The position numbers and the translations under genes are program-made. A stretch of DNA of 64,000 nt from Dipteris shenzhenensis (Eukaryota > Polypodiophyta > Polypodiopsida > Gleicheniales), in NCBI GenBank assembly GCA_047967505.1, contig CM106539.1; one strand, given 5' to 3'. The notes beneath the pieces were generated by a model, which made no database searches, was not told where the DNA came from, and saw only the letters and a program-made list of their open reading frames with translations. The number at the start of each line of letters is the position of its first letter. Within the stretch, counting starts at the first letter, position 1. This document shows, piece after piece, positions 33,970-44,399 of this stretch.

Positions 33970-34500
33970 TTTATTTCTTTGGTAGTGCCTCCACTATAGC
34001 TTTGTGGATGGGTCCCTTAGACCATGTTATCGCATCTACATTAATCTTTTTTGGCTCGTGTCTTGCACCTCCCCCTGAATAGTGCACATCAACCAATTGT
34101 AACTCATACAGGTGAGTTTTTTGACTTGATCCGACATACAGATGTGTCCCCCCATCCTTCAATCAACACCGCATTTGTTTGTGCTAGTGGGGCTTCTCCT
34201 GCCATGCTACTAAAGGGGTTTGTGTCTTGATGGCCAATGCATAATTTTGAGTCCTTGTTAAGTTTTGTGTTTGCACCACAATGGGCAATCCACTCCTTGA
34301 TGGTGCCCATTTTCCAAATAGTGCTTACAGTCTATCCACTCTAGAAGTTGTTTCCATGCTATTTGTGGAATCAAATTCCTTTGTTGGTTCTCGTTGTTTC
34401 TCTGTTGGATGTGTGCTGCATGTTGTGCTGCCATTGGATTAATTGTTAGATGATTTGCTCTTATTGCTAGCACCAGATGGTTTTTTAATGCAAATCTCAC
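33970..34500 (-). pseudogene. Tat-like gag C-terminal region with zinc-knuckle relic
   Basis: Reading leftwards from 34500, the frames show QQRNLIPQIAWKQLLEWIDC and CKHYLENGHHQGVDCPLWCK (34260-34360), a CCHC-like cysteine/histidine cluster with altered spacing. PFSSMAGEAPLAQTNAVLIE and KINVDAITWSKGPIHKAIVE (33975-34240) follow, blocks found near the gag/protease boundary of Tat elements. The sequence is split over three frames. Confidence 0.6.
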
Positions 34501-34783
34501 ATCTTAGCTCCCGAACTCTTCAGTTTTTCTTCTAGTAATTTCTCCATTTCACTAGTCTTCTTCTTTGGTTCTGCTTTTCTTTTTTGTATTTCTTCGATTA
34601 TTTCTTAGTCAATTTCCTCTTCTTTTGCTTCCTTCTCTTCTTTGACTTATTGTCTTTATCTTCTAAATCACAGTTAGATTCTTCACTATTTGATTCCGTG
34701 TTGTCATCTGTGTTGCTACCAAATTTATCTCTATCCGAGTCTGACTTGCTATTAGAGTCATCCTCTTTGGATTAACTTTTGAA
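34500..34783. other. No recognised gene
   Basis: T-rich on the plus strand, with a Ser/Leu/Phe-rich ORF (34584-34775). Read on the minus strand it is Asn/Lys/Glu-rich and could be the N-terminal part of the adjacent gag. No domain is visible. Confidence 0.4.
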
Positions 34784-34801
34784 TGATCTAATAAGTGGGG
34801 A

Positions 34802-34873
<72 letters not shown>

Positions 34874-34993
34874 TGCACATGGTATAGCTACCTGTACACT
34901 ATGTTGTAGTGAACATAATCATGAATAGATACATGAGAGCCCCTTAGGGTTAGGGTTTTCCCCTAATGCCCTTAAGCTATGGTGCAATTTACA
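34784..34993 (-). mobile_element. Short LTR-like repeat, copy B (putative 3' LTR of a TRIM/LARD-like element)
   Basis: On the minus strand it starts TGTAAATTGCACC right after a purine-rich AAGCGGGGGACTTGAGGATGG, which looks like a polypurine tract, and ends TTAGATCA. It includes a GT/GA microsatellite (34806-34870) followed on the plus strand by GCACATGGTATAGCTACCT. The same arrangement recurs at 36189, next to a primer-binding-site-like sequence. The copies are strongly diverged. Confidence 0.4.
34806..34870. repeat. (GT)n(GA)n microsatellite
   Basis: About 13 GT units are directly followed by about 19 GA units. An ORF on the minus strand over it (Leu-Ser and His-Thr repeats) is an artefact. 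Confidence 0.9.
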
Positions 34994-36175
34994 CCATCCT
35001 CAAGTCCCCCGCTTAAATTACACTAGTAGGTAAGCAGAGGGTGCATGTACAAGACCTTTTTGTGGATTTTGTTTGGTGCATATGATAGCATCCAAACTAG
35101 AAAAGAAAACTCAAAAGAATTAGAGTAGTATGTGCATACGTGGGCATAGTGACTATGTAGCAGAAGCATGTACAATGAGTACAATTTAAGTGATCCAATA
35201 CATAGAAGTGCATTTTCCCCTCCTAAGTTGTGGGTTATCCTTCACCGTTGGGAACAAAGCCCAAAACATAAGCTGAAGGGAAAAGGAAGGAAATCCAAAA
35301 AGTAAGATGCCCGCCTGGATTAAAGATTGGTCGATTAAAGGATGACTACATAAAGAACAATGTGTATGGCTGCATGTTGAACATGTCAAAGATGAACATG
35401 TCATGTGTCATCATGGGTTGTGCAAATGCTCTATAGAAGAAGCATCCGGATGTGAACCTAGTCAATGTAGCTATGGAGAAAGAATCCAGTTGGTTGTCAC
35501 AACAAACAAGAGTGTCACTAGTCCAAAAGAACTAACATCAATGTTAGAGGTATGCTTCAGTAGACTAATCTCTATCACATTGCACAAGATTGTGGAAGAC
35601 TGCATAGTTGGTGTGGATAGAGTGATCCACGAGCTGAAAATTTGGTGCTGAAGGTTCAAGTATAATACTCTATTCTGCTGAAGGGGCCTAAAAAACTTAC
35701 AATGTATGGCAACCTATCAAATTATTATGCTCAATTATCATGAGATGAAGGTGATCTAATGTGTGCATGGCTAAACGTCCATTGGCATAGGATGTAGCAT
35801 CTGTCAAAGAATCATCAAGAAGGACTAGAAGCCTGAAATGTCACTAAAAATGCACAAGGTGTTCCTAAGACATGGAGGTGCCAAATGCTAATGGAGGGAC
35901 TGATTTGAAGTCCTGGATCCAACCACAAATTTGCATCAAGTAAGGACTATATACTGTAGCCATAAGTGCATGCTAAAACATCAGGATTCCTCAGGTTGCA
36001 CTATGGCTAAACCTGATGATATCCAATGCATTGGGGCAGGCCGCACTGATGCATAAATGGCCTCATGCTGAGGAATGAGATGCTGATCAAAGGAGGTAGT
36101 GATCCAAGGGTGGTACAATGTGGCTGATGCTAGAATGTCTTGAAGGCTAATCTGCTGGTCTGAATTGCACCTGCT
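34994..36175 (-). other. Internal region of the putative short LTR element, no coding capacity
   Basis: The 1.2 kb between the two LTR-like repeats holds no gag or pol homology on either strand. The longest ORFs are about 80 codons and unrecognised. This fits a non-autonomous TRIM/LARD-type element, but the call depends on the flanking repeats being its LTRs. Confidence 0.35.
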
Positions 36176-36188
36176 GCTTTTGATACCA
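36176..36188 (-). other. Primer-binding-site-like sequence (initiator Met-tRNA type)
   Basis: On the minus strand it reads TGGTATCAAAAGC. The initiator-Met type primer-binding site is TGGTATCAGAGC; one base differs, with one extra A. It directly follows the CA end of the LTR-like repeat at 36189. Confidence 0.45.
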
Positions 36189-36196
36189 TGATAAAG

Positions 36197-36234
<38 letters not shown>

Positions 36235-36370
36235 ACGATATAGCTACCTATAATCTTCTCATCCTTCTCAATGCACATAATCATGCTTATTCAATCATTA
36301 AAATCTCTTAGCTCACCTAGATTATCCTAAATCCTATATAGGCTATCATATTTAATTCTCCTTTTCATGA
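36189..36370 (-). mobile_element. Short LTR-like repeat, copy A (putative 5' LTR)
   Basis: It begins on the plus strand TGATAAAGTGGAGAG, then a GA tract (36199-36233) and GCACGATATAGCTACCTA. This parallels TGATCTAATAAGTGGGGAG, GA tract and GTATAGCTACCT at 34784. CACATAATCATG-like phrases also match. The outer (right) end is uncertain, near 36350-36390. Confidence 0.35.
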
Positions 36371-36888
36371 TATTGTAATATGATCTATCACTCTTCTTTA
36401 GATTTTATGATTCCCTGTTGTTGCTATATCATTATTTATTGTCTCTATATGAGTACTTCTATGAGAGTAAGAAAAATGAAAATATAGGAAAAAAAATATG
36501 AGAATAGAGACATATCTCCTTTGTCCTTCCAAATATTTGCTTGCTTGTTTGAGCCCCTCTTGGTCAATCATCGGTCTGATAACCAAAAAGAGATTTCTTG
36601 CAAAGCCTCTCTTTCATAGTGGCCTCATCATATGCAACTCAAGTCAAAATACAGTGGTCCAGCCACTCAAAAGAATTGATGCATACCCTTTAAACAAGCC
36701 AATGCGGACCATTTTTGTCAATTGCAATTGTAGAGTTGATTTTTGAAGAATCTTTGATAACTTTTGCATACAAACTCAAAACATGGGGATCAAGTAGCCA
36801 AAACGATCAAGAAGAGCATTTTGGAGTGACTATGTCATCAGATTAGAGAAAATCATGTCGCTTGGCTCCCACCGTCAGGCATAGCTAG
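36371..36888 (-). other. Unrecognised; expected internal region of the family B element
   Basis: This lies just inside the primer-binding site at 36889 on the minus strand, where a gag leader or gag would start. Short ORFs on both strands show no gag motif. Confidence 0.35.
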
Positions 36889-36900
36889 GCTCTGATATCA
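36889..36900 (-). other. Primer-binding site, initiator Met-tRNA type
   Basis: On the minus strand it reads TGATATCAGAGC, one base away from TGGTATCAGAGC. It follows the TGTAACA end of the LTR by one base. It marks the LTR at 36902-37680 as a 5' LTR of an element running leftwards. Confidence 0.75.
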
Positions 36901-36901
36901 T

Positions 36902-37680
36902 TGTTACAAAAATTTTAATTAAACATGATCACAATTTCATGATTTACCAAAACCATAGAAACTAAGAACAAGGAAACAAGTGGGGGAGAGAAGAGAAAGA
37001 GGGAGCGACATTGCATGGGGTCCAATCTGCCCGCCCTAGATGGTGGCTCTTGTTTACCATCTAGAGTATTTATAATTGTAATTCCAAAAAGCAAAGAGCC
37101 AATAATACCCTTGCTCACAATCAGGGGGATTGCTCAACATAGCTCCACGATCTTAAAAATATCACAAGGCTTAAGCTACCCTCATCCATAATTAATGAAA
37201 TAAATTAGCCCACAGCTTAATATTCATTACTTTGCAATATGGCCCATGGCCTTTGGCAATCATTCGATACTTCAATAAATCAAAATCACCTTCACCATCT
37301 CCGTTCCTCGTTATCCAACTCATCATTTATACTCAAGCCACCAAGTGTGTTAGTTGTTACAATCAACTAATGAATCATCACACCAACTAATCCCAACACA
37401 ATTGTATGCTTGATATACAAACATCAAAATACACACCTTGCGACCAATTGCAATAACACTAGTAAACACTAGCAATATTAGTATTAACATGGAATCACCC
37501 ACAATACTAATCATCTAGCTTGGCAAAACACAGTAGTAAGGCGTCTCCCAAGTAAACCTCACAAAGCATCCACTAGGACCCCCGCTGCATCGGGTGCGCT
37601 CCTATGGAATACTTTGCAATAGCCACACTTGACTAAAATAATTTCCATAGCAAGACATGTCAAAAATACAATTCGTAACA
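36902..37680 (-). mobile_element. LTR of family B, copy 1 (779 bp, 5' LTR)
   Basis: On the minus strand it starts TGTTACGAATTG and ends TTTTTGTAACA, so the ends are inverted repeats (TGTTAC/GTAACA). A primer-binding site follows. Copies at 42326 and 56166 share TTCCATAGGAGCGCA, GGGGGTCCTAGT, GATGCTTTGTGAGGTTTACT and the CATCTAGG-type block near the right end. It also shares GCATGGGGTCCAATCTGCC with the 42326 copy. The copies are all of different length and state. Confidence 0.8.
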
Positions 37681-38455
37681 TTACTATGGGTGCTGTTGAA
37701 CTATTGTTCTCATCAGATTCTTTTGCTAGTTTCTCAGCTATGGGTTCCAATCCCTCTGCTATACTGGCATACGATTTTCCTCATCCTCGAAATTTGTGGA
37801 TGGATTCTTTTGTCTAGACCCTCTTACTTGAATTGGGTCATACGATAGGTGACAATTGATTTGCCACTTAGCCAATGCCGTAGTTTCAATTACGAAGAAA
37901 ATATCATGCTGCAACTGCTCTTGGAGCGTAGCTGTATCAGCATCATAAACATCTTACAATACTGCATTAGATTGATTATACTGTGAAAACAATACGAGTT
38001 GCAAGAGACAGTGCCATTGGAATACAATTCAGATAACTATAGAGCTATTCAATCATAAAGAACAAATTTGTGAATGCATAAACAAAAATCTCAAAGACAA
38101 TCCTCATCGTCATTCAATAGAATGTCTCTACAACAAAATTACATCTCTCTCATCACATATGCTAACACATCTCACATAGGTGAATATGAAGGGATATACC
38201 CAACAATTGGTGTCCCTTGCTATCTAAAAGCAACTAACATGCCTATTCAAAATAAGAAAAATACTATTCCGATACGTATAGGCATATATTCGTGTATCAG
38301 TGGTGTTGGAGCTATATATAACTTGCCCTAACTTAGCCTATCCCTCAACTATATATATATGCCTATGATCTATGAATAGGATCACCCCCTTGGGAGCAAA
38401 TCTTGTGTCTCTTTGCACTCTTTATCTTCCTTCAATATTCTTCAATATACGGGAA
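37681..38455. other. No recognised gene
   Basis: An 85-codon plus ORF (38074-38331) and others lack domains. TATATATATATG at about 38348 could be a promoter element or chance. The stretch may be old LTR sequence. Confidence 0.35.
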
Positions 38456-39504
38456 AAAGATGGACAATGGTTTGGTGGTGATTGTGCTCTATGTGGATGA
38501 TTTGATTGTCACAGGTGATTATGAATATTGTTGAAGTTAAAGCATCATTGTGTAGCCAATTCGACATGAAAGATTTGGGAGAGCTGAGATTTTTTCTTGG
38601 CAATGAAATGGTGAAGGATCATGCGAGAATATGATTTAGACCAGTGCTCGTCTAGTGCCAATATGCATTGGATATGTTGGCTAAAAATGGGTTGACTGCG
38701 TCTAAAGCCATGACTATACACTTGGAGCAAAATGTAAAGTTGAGGGTTGATGTTGGTGAAGAGTTAGAATACCAATCCCAAGCATAAGGTTCAGGAAGAA
38801 TTTAAGGATCATTGGGGAACAACCTATGAGAAGTGGGATATAATAGTTAGAGTTTCTCGGTAGAAAAAAACATCCAAGAGAGGCCCCAAGTACAAACTTC
38901 TACCTAAGAGTCTGCAAACATTTGTGTAGTCTCAACTAGTAAGAGCTATTAAGCTCTAGTTGAAAGCTGCACCTAGATGAAAGAAGGGAAAGAGTATGTT
39001 CAAAATGAATTTAGACACACATGAGCACATCATGGGGTGTCTTGGAGTAGTAGATGACTAAGACAGTACCATGTACATGAAGATAGTTGGTAGCCTCATC
39101 TACATGACTATTACACGGCCAGCTGATTTGAGTTATGCCTTGGGGCTAGTGAGTCAGTTTATGCAAAGTCCCAGGAAGCCTCATTTGGATGCAGTGAGAT
39201 GAACCATGCATTATGTCAAGACCACTACTCACTATGTTCTCTTTTACGAGCATAGTGAATGCTTAAATGTTCATGGTTACACAGATGCATATTGGGCAAG
39301 TAGTTCCTATGATAGGAGGTCTACCAATGGTTATGCATTTACAGTTGAGCGTGTAGTGGTGAGTTGGAGTAGCAAGAAGTAAACCCCTATTGCTTTATCT
39401 AGTACAAAAGCTGAATATAGAGGAGTAGCTATAGCTGCATGTGAAGGAGTATGGTTAAAGAAACTCTTGGATGATTCGAATCAGCCTATTCAGGGTAAGG
39501 CTAT
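38456..39504 (+). pseudogene. Ty1/copia RT C-terminus and RNase H
   Basis: The plus strand reads VLYVDDLIVTGD (38485, YVDD loop intact), then SQFDMKDLGELRFFLGNEMV (38555-38615) and TKAE-containing RNase H blocks. These include GYTDAYWASSSYDRRSTNGY (39272-39330), VVSWSSKK, ALSSTKAEYRGVAIAACEGV and WLKKLLDDSNQP (up to 39492). Several stops (for example near 38635, 39197 and 39380) inactivate it. The RNase H frame is cut in mid-domain by the LTR that starts at 39505. Confidence 0.85.
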
Positions 39505-40443
39505 TGGAAAATTAGAGATATTCTTGTATCTAAGATTAGTCTTGTAGTCTAGGGGTCTAGAGTCAACAAGGGTTTTGTCCAGAGATCCTTATCAAAGTTT
39601 TTGATTGAACTACAATACCAGAAATACCAGTTAGGGGGTGCACCTTATTCACACCCAATCGATTGTCGATGTATTCTTTATTTCTCTTTCTTGTTCTTTG
39701 AGCATATGGATCCATCGATGATTGGTGTTTTATTTGAAATTGTGGAAATCGAATAAATTCCAAGTTTATCATTAGGAAAAAAGGGAGCTCATTTTGGGGC
39801 CTTTTAGAAGAGAGAGAAAATAGGCTCTCAACCAATTAGGAGTGGGCCAATGTAACGTTGAAAATTCGACAAAAGAAGATGAAAATAAGAAAAAGAAATA
39901 GTACTATATGTTCGTAGAAGCATGTCACATTAATGAGGTGATTTGATTTGAATCTTTAAAAAATTTATTTTTTGTGCAGAATTTGATGATTCTGACACCG
40001 CAGACGCGTCCGGAAAGGCCCAAAACCCCAAGAACGGCACTGGAAACGCTTTTCAAAAGGTGCCAGATCGCATTTTGCTGCAAATCGCGTTTTTCGACCT
40101 TTTTTGGCCGTTTCCGGGCCTCCGGATGTCCGATTCCAGCATTTCCAGTGCCGTTTTTGGGGTTTTGGGTCATTCCGGACGCGCTTGCGGTGTCAGAATC
40201 ACCAAATTCTGCACAGAAAAGTGTTGCTCTTATATGAACATTGAATGTAAAGCATGTGAAAGAATATATTTATTCGTTTTCACACTGACATTTCTCACGC
40301 AAGTATCCATATTTTCTTGCCTTTGTAGAGAGAGAAAAGAGAAAATAGTGAATTTCTTACAGGGCCCCAAAATGAGCTCCCTTTTTTCCTAATGTAAGTT
40401 ATTCAATTGGAATCCATGCTTCTGCATAAGAACGACTCTGACA
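39505..40443 (+). mobile_element. LTR of family A, copy 2, interrupted by a foldback element
   Basis: It starts TGGAAAATTAGAGATATTCT and ends CTCTGACA, and matches copy 1 at 25546-25825 on both sides of a 625-bp insert. Without the insert it is about 314 bp. It has cut into a copia RNase H reading frame. Just after it GGTATGAGAGC (40444) resembles the initiator-Met primer-binding site, and a gypsy gag-like region follows at 40.6 kb, so it is probably a 5' LTR rather than a solo LTR. GCTAT on the left and GGTAT on the right could alternatively be a decayed 5-bp target duplication. Confidence 0.7.
39770..40394. mobile_element. Foldback (long inverted-repeat) DNA transposon, 625 bp, MITE-like
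   Basis: The ends are a perfect 32-bp inverted repeat: CATTAGGAAAAAAGGGAGCT and following at 39770-39801, matched by its reverse complement at 40363-40394. A second, nearly perfect inverted repeat of about 75 bp lies inside: GTGCAGAATTTGATGATTCT onward at 39974-40050 against 40138-40215. A loop of about 90 bp lies between its arms. The insert sits exactly where copy 1 of the host LTR reads TTTAT/TAAGTT without interruption. It encodes no protein; the two ORFs over the arms are reverse images of each other. A clear target-site duplication was not found, so the superfamily stays open. Transcripts would fold into a long hairpin. Confidence 0.8.
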
Positions 40444-40599
40444 GGTATGAGAGCGTGATTGTCCATTCCAATTGAAGAGCTTGATATTGCTTGGATTGAG
40501 TCATAGGTCTGCATTCTAGGGTCTTCAGTGTGCGGTATTGCATCTAGTCTACTCCACCATAGTGAATACTAGGATAAAGCAAATTGGTTTAAAAAAAAA

Positions 40600-41330
40600 A
40601 GTAGCCCTGGTAGCAGCCTAGAAGACAATGGTCACAAAGCAAAAGGCCAAGAGGCAGTATGACCCTCCTACGATGCAAGGAAAAGCAAAGGGTGACACAA
40701 TTGAAGAAATTCAATAGTTACTTATCTCATTCAAGATGGACATGGAAGTTGACCTTCAAAAAAAATTTTCAGCCATGACCAAGACCTTGCAAGATTTTGC
40801 TAGCAAAGATCAAGGGACACAACAAGGAACCAAGAAATCTAACTAGAAGAAAGTACACAAGTAGGGTGCCTTGACTTTCATAGGGGTTGAAAATATCTTG
40901 CAAGATTATGAAGATGAAGAGCAGGATGGTACGCATCAAGACGACGATGGATGAACAAAGAGGAACATCAAGGTCAAAGATCAAACTTGGGGAAAAGCAT
41001 GTACAGATGACAAAGTACAATGGTGACTCCAAAGTTGAAATGTTACTTGGATGGATTTGGAGTCTCAACACCTATTTTGCCCATGGGGACTGCGGAGCGG
41101 GAAAAGCTGAATTTCACTTCCATACTACTCAGTGGATCTACCGCCGTGTGGCATCAACCCCAAGGGGTCTAAGGGCCAACGGCATGGACATGGGATGGAT
41201 TCAAGATAGCAGCTAAAGGAACAATTTCTATCACCAAAATTTGACACAGAGGTCCTACTATTATGTGGTGTGTATGAAATAAGAAATACAATTACTTCGA
41301 GGGCTTGCAACCTCATAGCTTTCTTGAGTA
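40600..41330 (+). pseudogene. gypsy gag remnant
   Basis: The plus strand reads KFSAMTKTLQDFASKDQGTQ near 40760-40820, GWIWSLNTYFAHGD at about 41055, WHQ/TAWTWDGFKIAAKG in one frame and QLKEQFLSPKFDTEVLL in another at 41211-41262. These are blocks of the gag protein of Ty3/gypsy elements with a retrotrans_gag domain. Three frames are needed, so it is dead. It lies about 160 bp after the family A LTR and primer-binding-like site and may be its own gag. It ends at the tandem duplication at 41329. Confidence 0.6.
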
Positions 41331-41871
41331 GATGCCAATCCTAGCTTAATTGTAGATAAAAGTTATTATTATTATGTGATACATATGGTATGCTTCGATA
41401 ACATGTTCTGCTAAAGTGAACTGAATTGGAGAAAATTAAAGAGAAGAAAAGGCATATGACATTTTTGCTAAGCAAGAGGGAAAGTAGATAAGGAAAATTA
41501 GTTGCTATGTCAGATAACATCTTCTATGTAGTTTCTAGCAGCTAAAGAAAATACACATTGGATCATTACAAGCTACCAAATTAAATAAAAAACTTTGACT
41601 AGATGCCAATCCTAGCTTAATTAAAGATAAAAATTATTATTATTATGTGATACATATGGTATGCTTCGATAAAGTGTTCTACTAAAGTGATCTGAATTGG
41701 AGAAAATTGAAGAGAAGAAAAGGCATATGACATTTTTGCTAAGCAAGAGGGAAAGTAGATAAGGAAAAATAGCTGGTATGTTAGATAACATCTTCTATGT
41801 ATTTTCTAGCAGCTAAAGAAAATACACATTGGATCATTACTAGCTACCAAATTAAATAAAAAAACTTTGAC
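41329..41871. repeat. Tandem duplication, period about 271 bp
   Basis: TAGATGCCAATCCTAGCTTA starts at 41329 and 41600. The two units match at nearly every base, including ATTATTATTATGTGATACAT, AAGAGAAGAAAAGGCATATG and CATTGGATCATTAC. Scattered substitutions exist. The similarity is higher than for other duplications here, so this one is probably younger. Confidence 0.9.
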
Positions 41872-42325
41872 ATGTGATTAGACAATGGCGTACATATACC
41901 CTTCTATTGATCATAGAATAGTATATGTCACTTATTGCTACTCGCATCATAAGAAAAAAGAATTATGCTTTGTATTTGTTATTATTTCTCAGCATCATAC
42001 TTCTATAGGATGGTATAGACATTGAGGAACATGATAGATATAATGCTTGGACCTATACCAAAATAACATAAGCAATGAATGGCTGTGATATAGTACTTTC
42101 TCGTGGTAGAGAATAAAAATAAAAATAATCTTTCATAAGTTTTGAATTAGCTAAATTCATTCTCTTGGTTAATAAGAGCTTAAGATCTCTTGAAGAGGAT
42201 TTTGGACCATGATGAATCATGATGCATGATGAATATCCAAGAGAGTACTCTTCACATCTCTATTCTTCTTTGACTCAGAAAGTCAAAAACACAACTGAGG
42301 TCAATTGCAATCCAAGCAAGAGGGA
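41872..42325. other. AT-rich, nothing recognised
   Basis: No coding region, LTR end or repeat was recognised between the tandem duplication and the family B LTR. Confidence 0.5.
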
Positions 42326-43280
42326 TGTTACAAATTGTACTTCCCATATTTCTTGCTATGGAAATTATTTTATTTTAGTCATGTGACTATGGCATAGTAT
42401 TCCATAGGAGCACATTGGATGTGGCAAGGGTCGTAGTAGATGCTTTGTGAGGTTTACTTGGGGAAGCCTAACTACCTATGTTTTGCTAGGCTAGATAGTA
42501 TTGTGGGTGATTCCATGTTAATACTAATGTCGCTAGCATTACTGGTGTTATTGTAATTGGTCGCAAGGTGTGTGTTCTGATGTCTGTATATCAAGCATGA
42601 TGATTTATTAATTGATTGTAACAACTAACACAATTTGGTGGCTTGAGTATAGACGATGACTTGGATAACGAGGAACGGAGATCGTGAAGATGGTTTGGAG
42701 GATTGATCGAAGTATCGAATGCTCGCCAAAGGCCATGGGCCATATTGCAAAGTAATGAATATTAATTTGTGGGCTAATTTATTTTATTAATTGTGGATGA
42801 GGGTAGTTTAAGCCTTGTGATATTTTTAAGCTCATGGAGCTATGTTGAGTAATCCCTCTAATTGTGGACAAGGGATGCTTTTGGATGTACTATTGTTGGT
42901 TCTTTTCTTTTTGGAATTACAATTATTAATACTCTAGATGGCAATCAAAAGCCACCATCTAGGGGTCCAAAGGCCATGGGCCATATTGCAAAGTAATGAA
43001 TATTAAGCCATGGGCTAATTTATTTTATTAATTGTGGATGAGGGTAGTTTAAGCCTTGTGATATTTTTAAGCTTGTGGAGCCCTGTTGAGAAATCCCTCT
43101 AATTAAGAACAAGGAATTCTTTTGGATGTACTATTGTTAGTTCTTTGCTTTTTGGAATTACAATTATTAATACTCTAGATGGCAAGCAAGAGCCACCATC
43201 TAGGGGGGGCAGATTGGACCCCATGCAGTGTCGCACTCTCTTTCTCTTCTCTCCTCCTAATTGCTTCCTTGTTCTTGTTG
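42326..43280 (+). mobile_element. LTR of family B, copy 2, with an internal tandem duplication and lost 3' end
   Basis: It starts TGTTACAAATTG and follows copy 1 and copy 3 for several hundred bases. A block from 42726 is repeated from 42967 (period 241 bp), each copy starting CCAAAGGCCATGGGCC and ending CCACCATCTAGG. Similarity to copy 1 stops near 43280 (TTGCTTCCTTGTTCTTG). The last 70-80 bp, including GTAACA and the primer-binding site, are missing. A gypsy gag-pol relic follows directly, on the same strand. Confidence 0.8.
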
Positions 43281-44240
43281 ATGACATCTCTCAAAAAGAT
43301 GAGTTCGTTTAAGATTATACTGATCGGTTTTGGATGTTGCTGAAATTACAAAATTGAGAAGAAGGCCCCAGAAGAACAAACTTGCAAGTATCTGAGTGAT
43401 CTGCATGTAACTTTATGCAGTGAAATCAAATGCTTCAATCCAAAGATACCGAAAGAGATTATACCCTAAGCCAAAAGGATTGAAGAAAAGCAAACGGATG
43501 GTAATAGATTTGGCACAGGAAGCGATCGGCCCAAGTCAAAAAGAAAATATTGAGGCTGTAGTGGCGAAGACTCGGAGATGGTTCAGCTTAGTCATCTAGC
43601 AAGAAACAGTTGGACCGTGAGACTATCGCCAAGTACAGGAAGGGAGGATTGTGCATTAGGTGTGATGGCAATCATAAGTTCTTGGATTACCCTTTCAGGA
43701 AAGGAAAAGGATAAAGGCCTAATCAACCCATAGCCGATAAAGGCACGACAAAAGTCAGAGTAGTTATAAAAGACGTCAAAGATGAACGAAGATAGGCTGA
43801 AACATCAACTTCTAAAAGCTTGGGGTCATGTTGGTGACAAATTGGCTCTGTTTTTATCTGACCTAGGTTCTACAGATAACATTATCTCACCACAGATCGC
43901 TTCTTCCGTGGGCATTGCTCCAAACACTGAAGGTGGAACAAGGGCTTCTACCGCTTTCAATGATGCTCCAGTAAAATGCTCACACCTATACGAAGCAAGT
44001 TGAGGATTCATATGCAGAGTTATGTTGATCATCTATATTTCCAGGTGGGAGACATAGTAGATGTGGACATGATTTTGGGGTAGCCTTGGCACTACAAGAT
44101 GCAACCCAGCTTTGATTTTAGGAAGAGACTATTACAATTCAACATAAGGATCTCTTGCTAGAGTATCATGCGGATTAATTCCTATGATCAACTACATACA
44201 AGCCCTAAAGGTATTTAAGAAATTAATTTCCTCCTATTTG
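43281..44240 (+). pseudogene. Ty3/gypsy gag end and retropepsin
   Basis: Near 43645 the frame reads LCIRCDGNHKFLDYPFRKGK, a zinc knuckle CX2CX4HX4C in which the last Cys is Tyr. The protease active site lies at 43845-43900 as LFLSDLGSTDNIISPQIASS, where the usual D-S/T-G is D-L-G-S. After a shift, the VDHLYFQVGDIVDVDMILG region (44025-44085) carries the end of the retropepsin domain. Its position right after the family B LTR suggests that it belongs to that element. It is inactivated by stops and shifts. Confidence 0.75.
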
Positions 44241-44399
44241 CTTTTTGTGCATGAATTGGATAAGGTTGGGAATGGAGATAGCCTGAATGAAGATCATTTT
44301 TAGAAGAATTCAAGGACAGCTTTCTCTAGGATTCACCGAAGTCTTTACCCTCGAAAAGACCCCAAGTTCTCAATATAGACTTAAGTTCTGGTAGCTCTC

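Larger units (their letters stand above)
29566..34500 (-). mobile_element. Tat-like Ty3/gypsy retrotransposon, decayed, minus strand
   Basis: Read from right to left, gag (about 34500-33970), the protease-to-RT linker (33260-32640), reverse transcriptase (32150-31560), RNase H (31550-30900) and integrase (30620-29740) follow each other as in gypsy pol. The wording of the RT and integrase blocks is that of the Tat branch of plants. A non-homologous stretch at about 32150-32640 splits the linker from RT. Every domain carries stops and shifts. LTRs belonging to this element could not be assigned. Confidence 0.8.

Noticed and set aside
34663-34878. Minus ORF starting with Leu-Ser and His-Thr repeats
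   Set aside because: It is the translation of the GT/GA microsatellite.
39925-40392. Three overlapping ORFs of 82-110 codons on both strands
   Set aside because: They are reverse images of each other caused by the internal palindrome of the foldback element.
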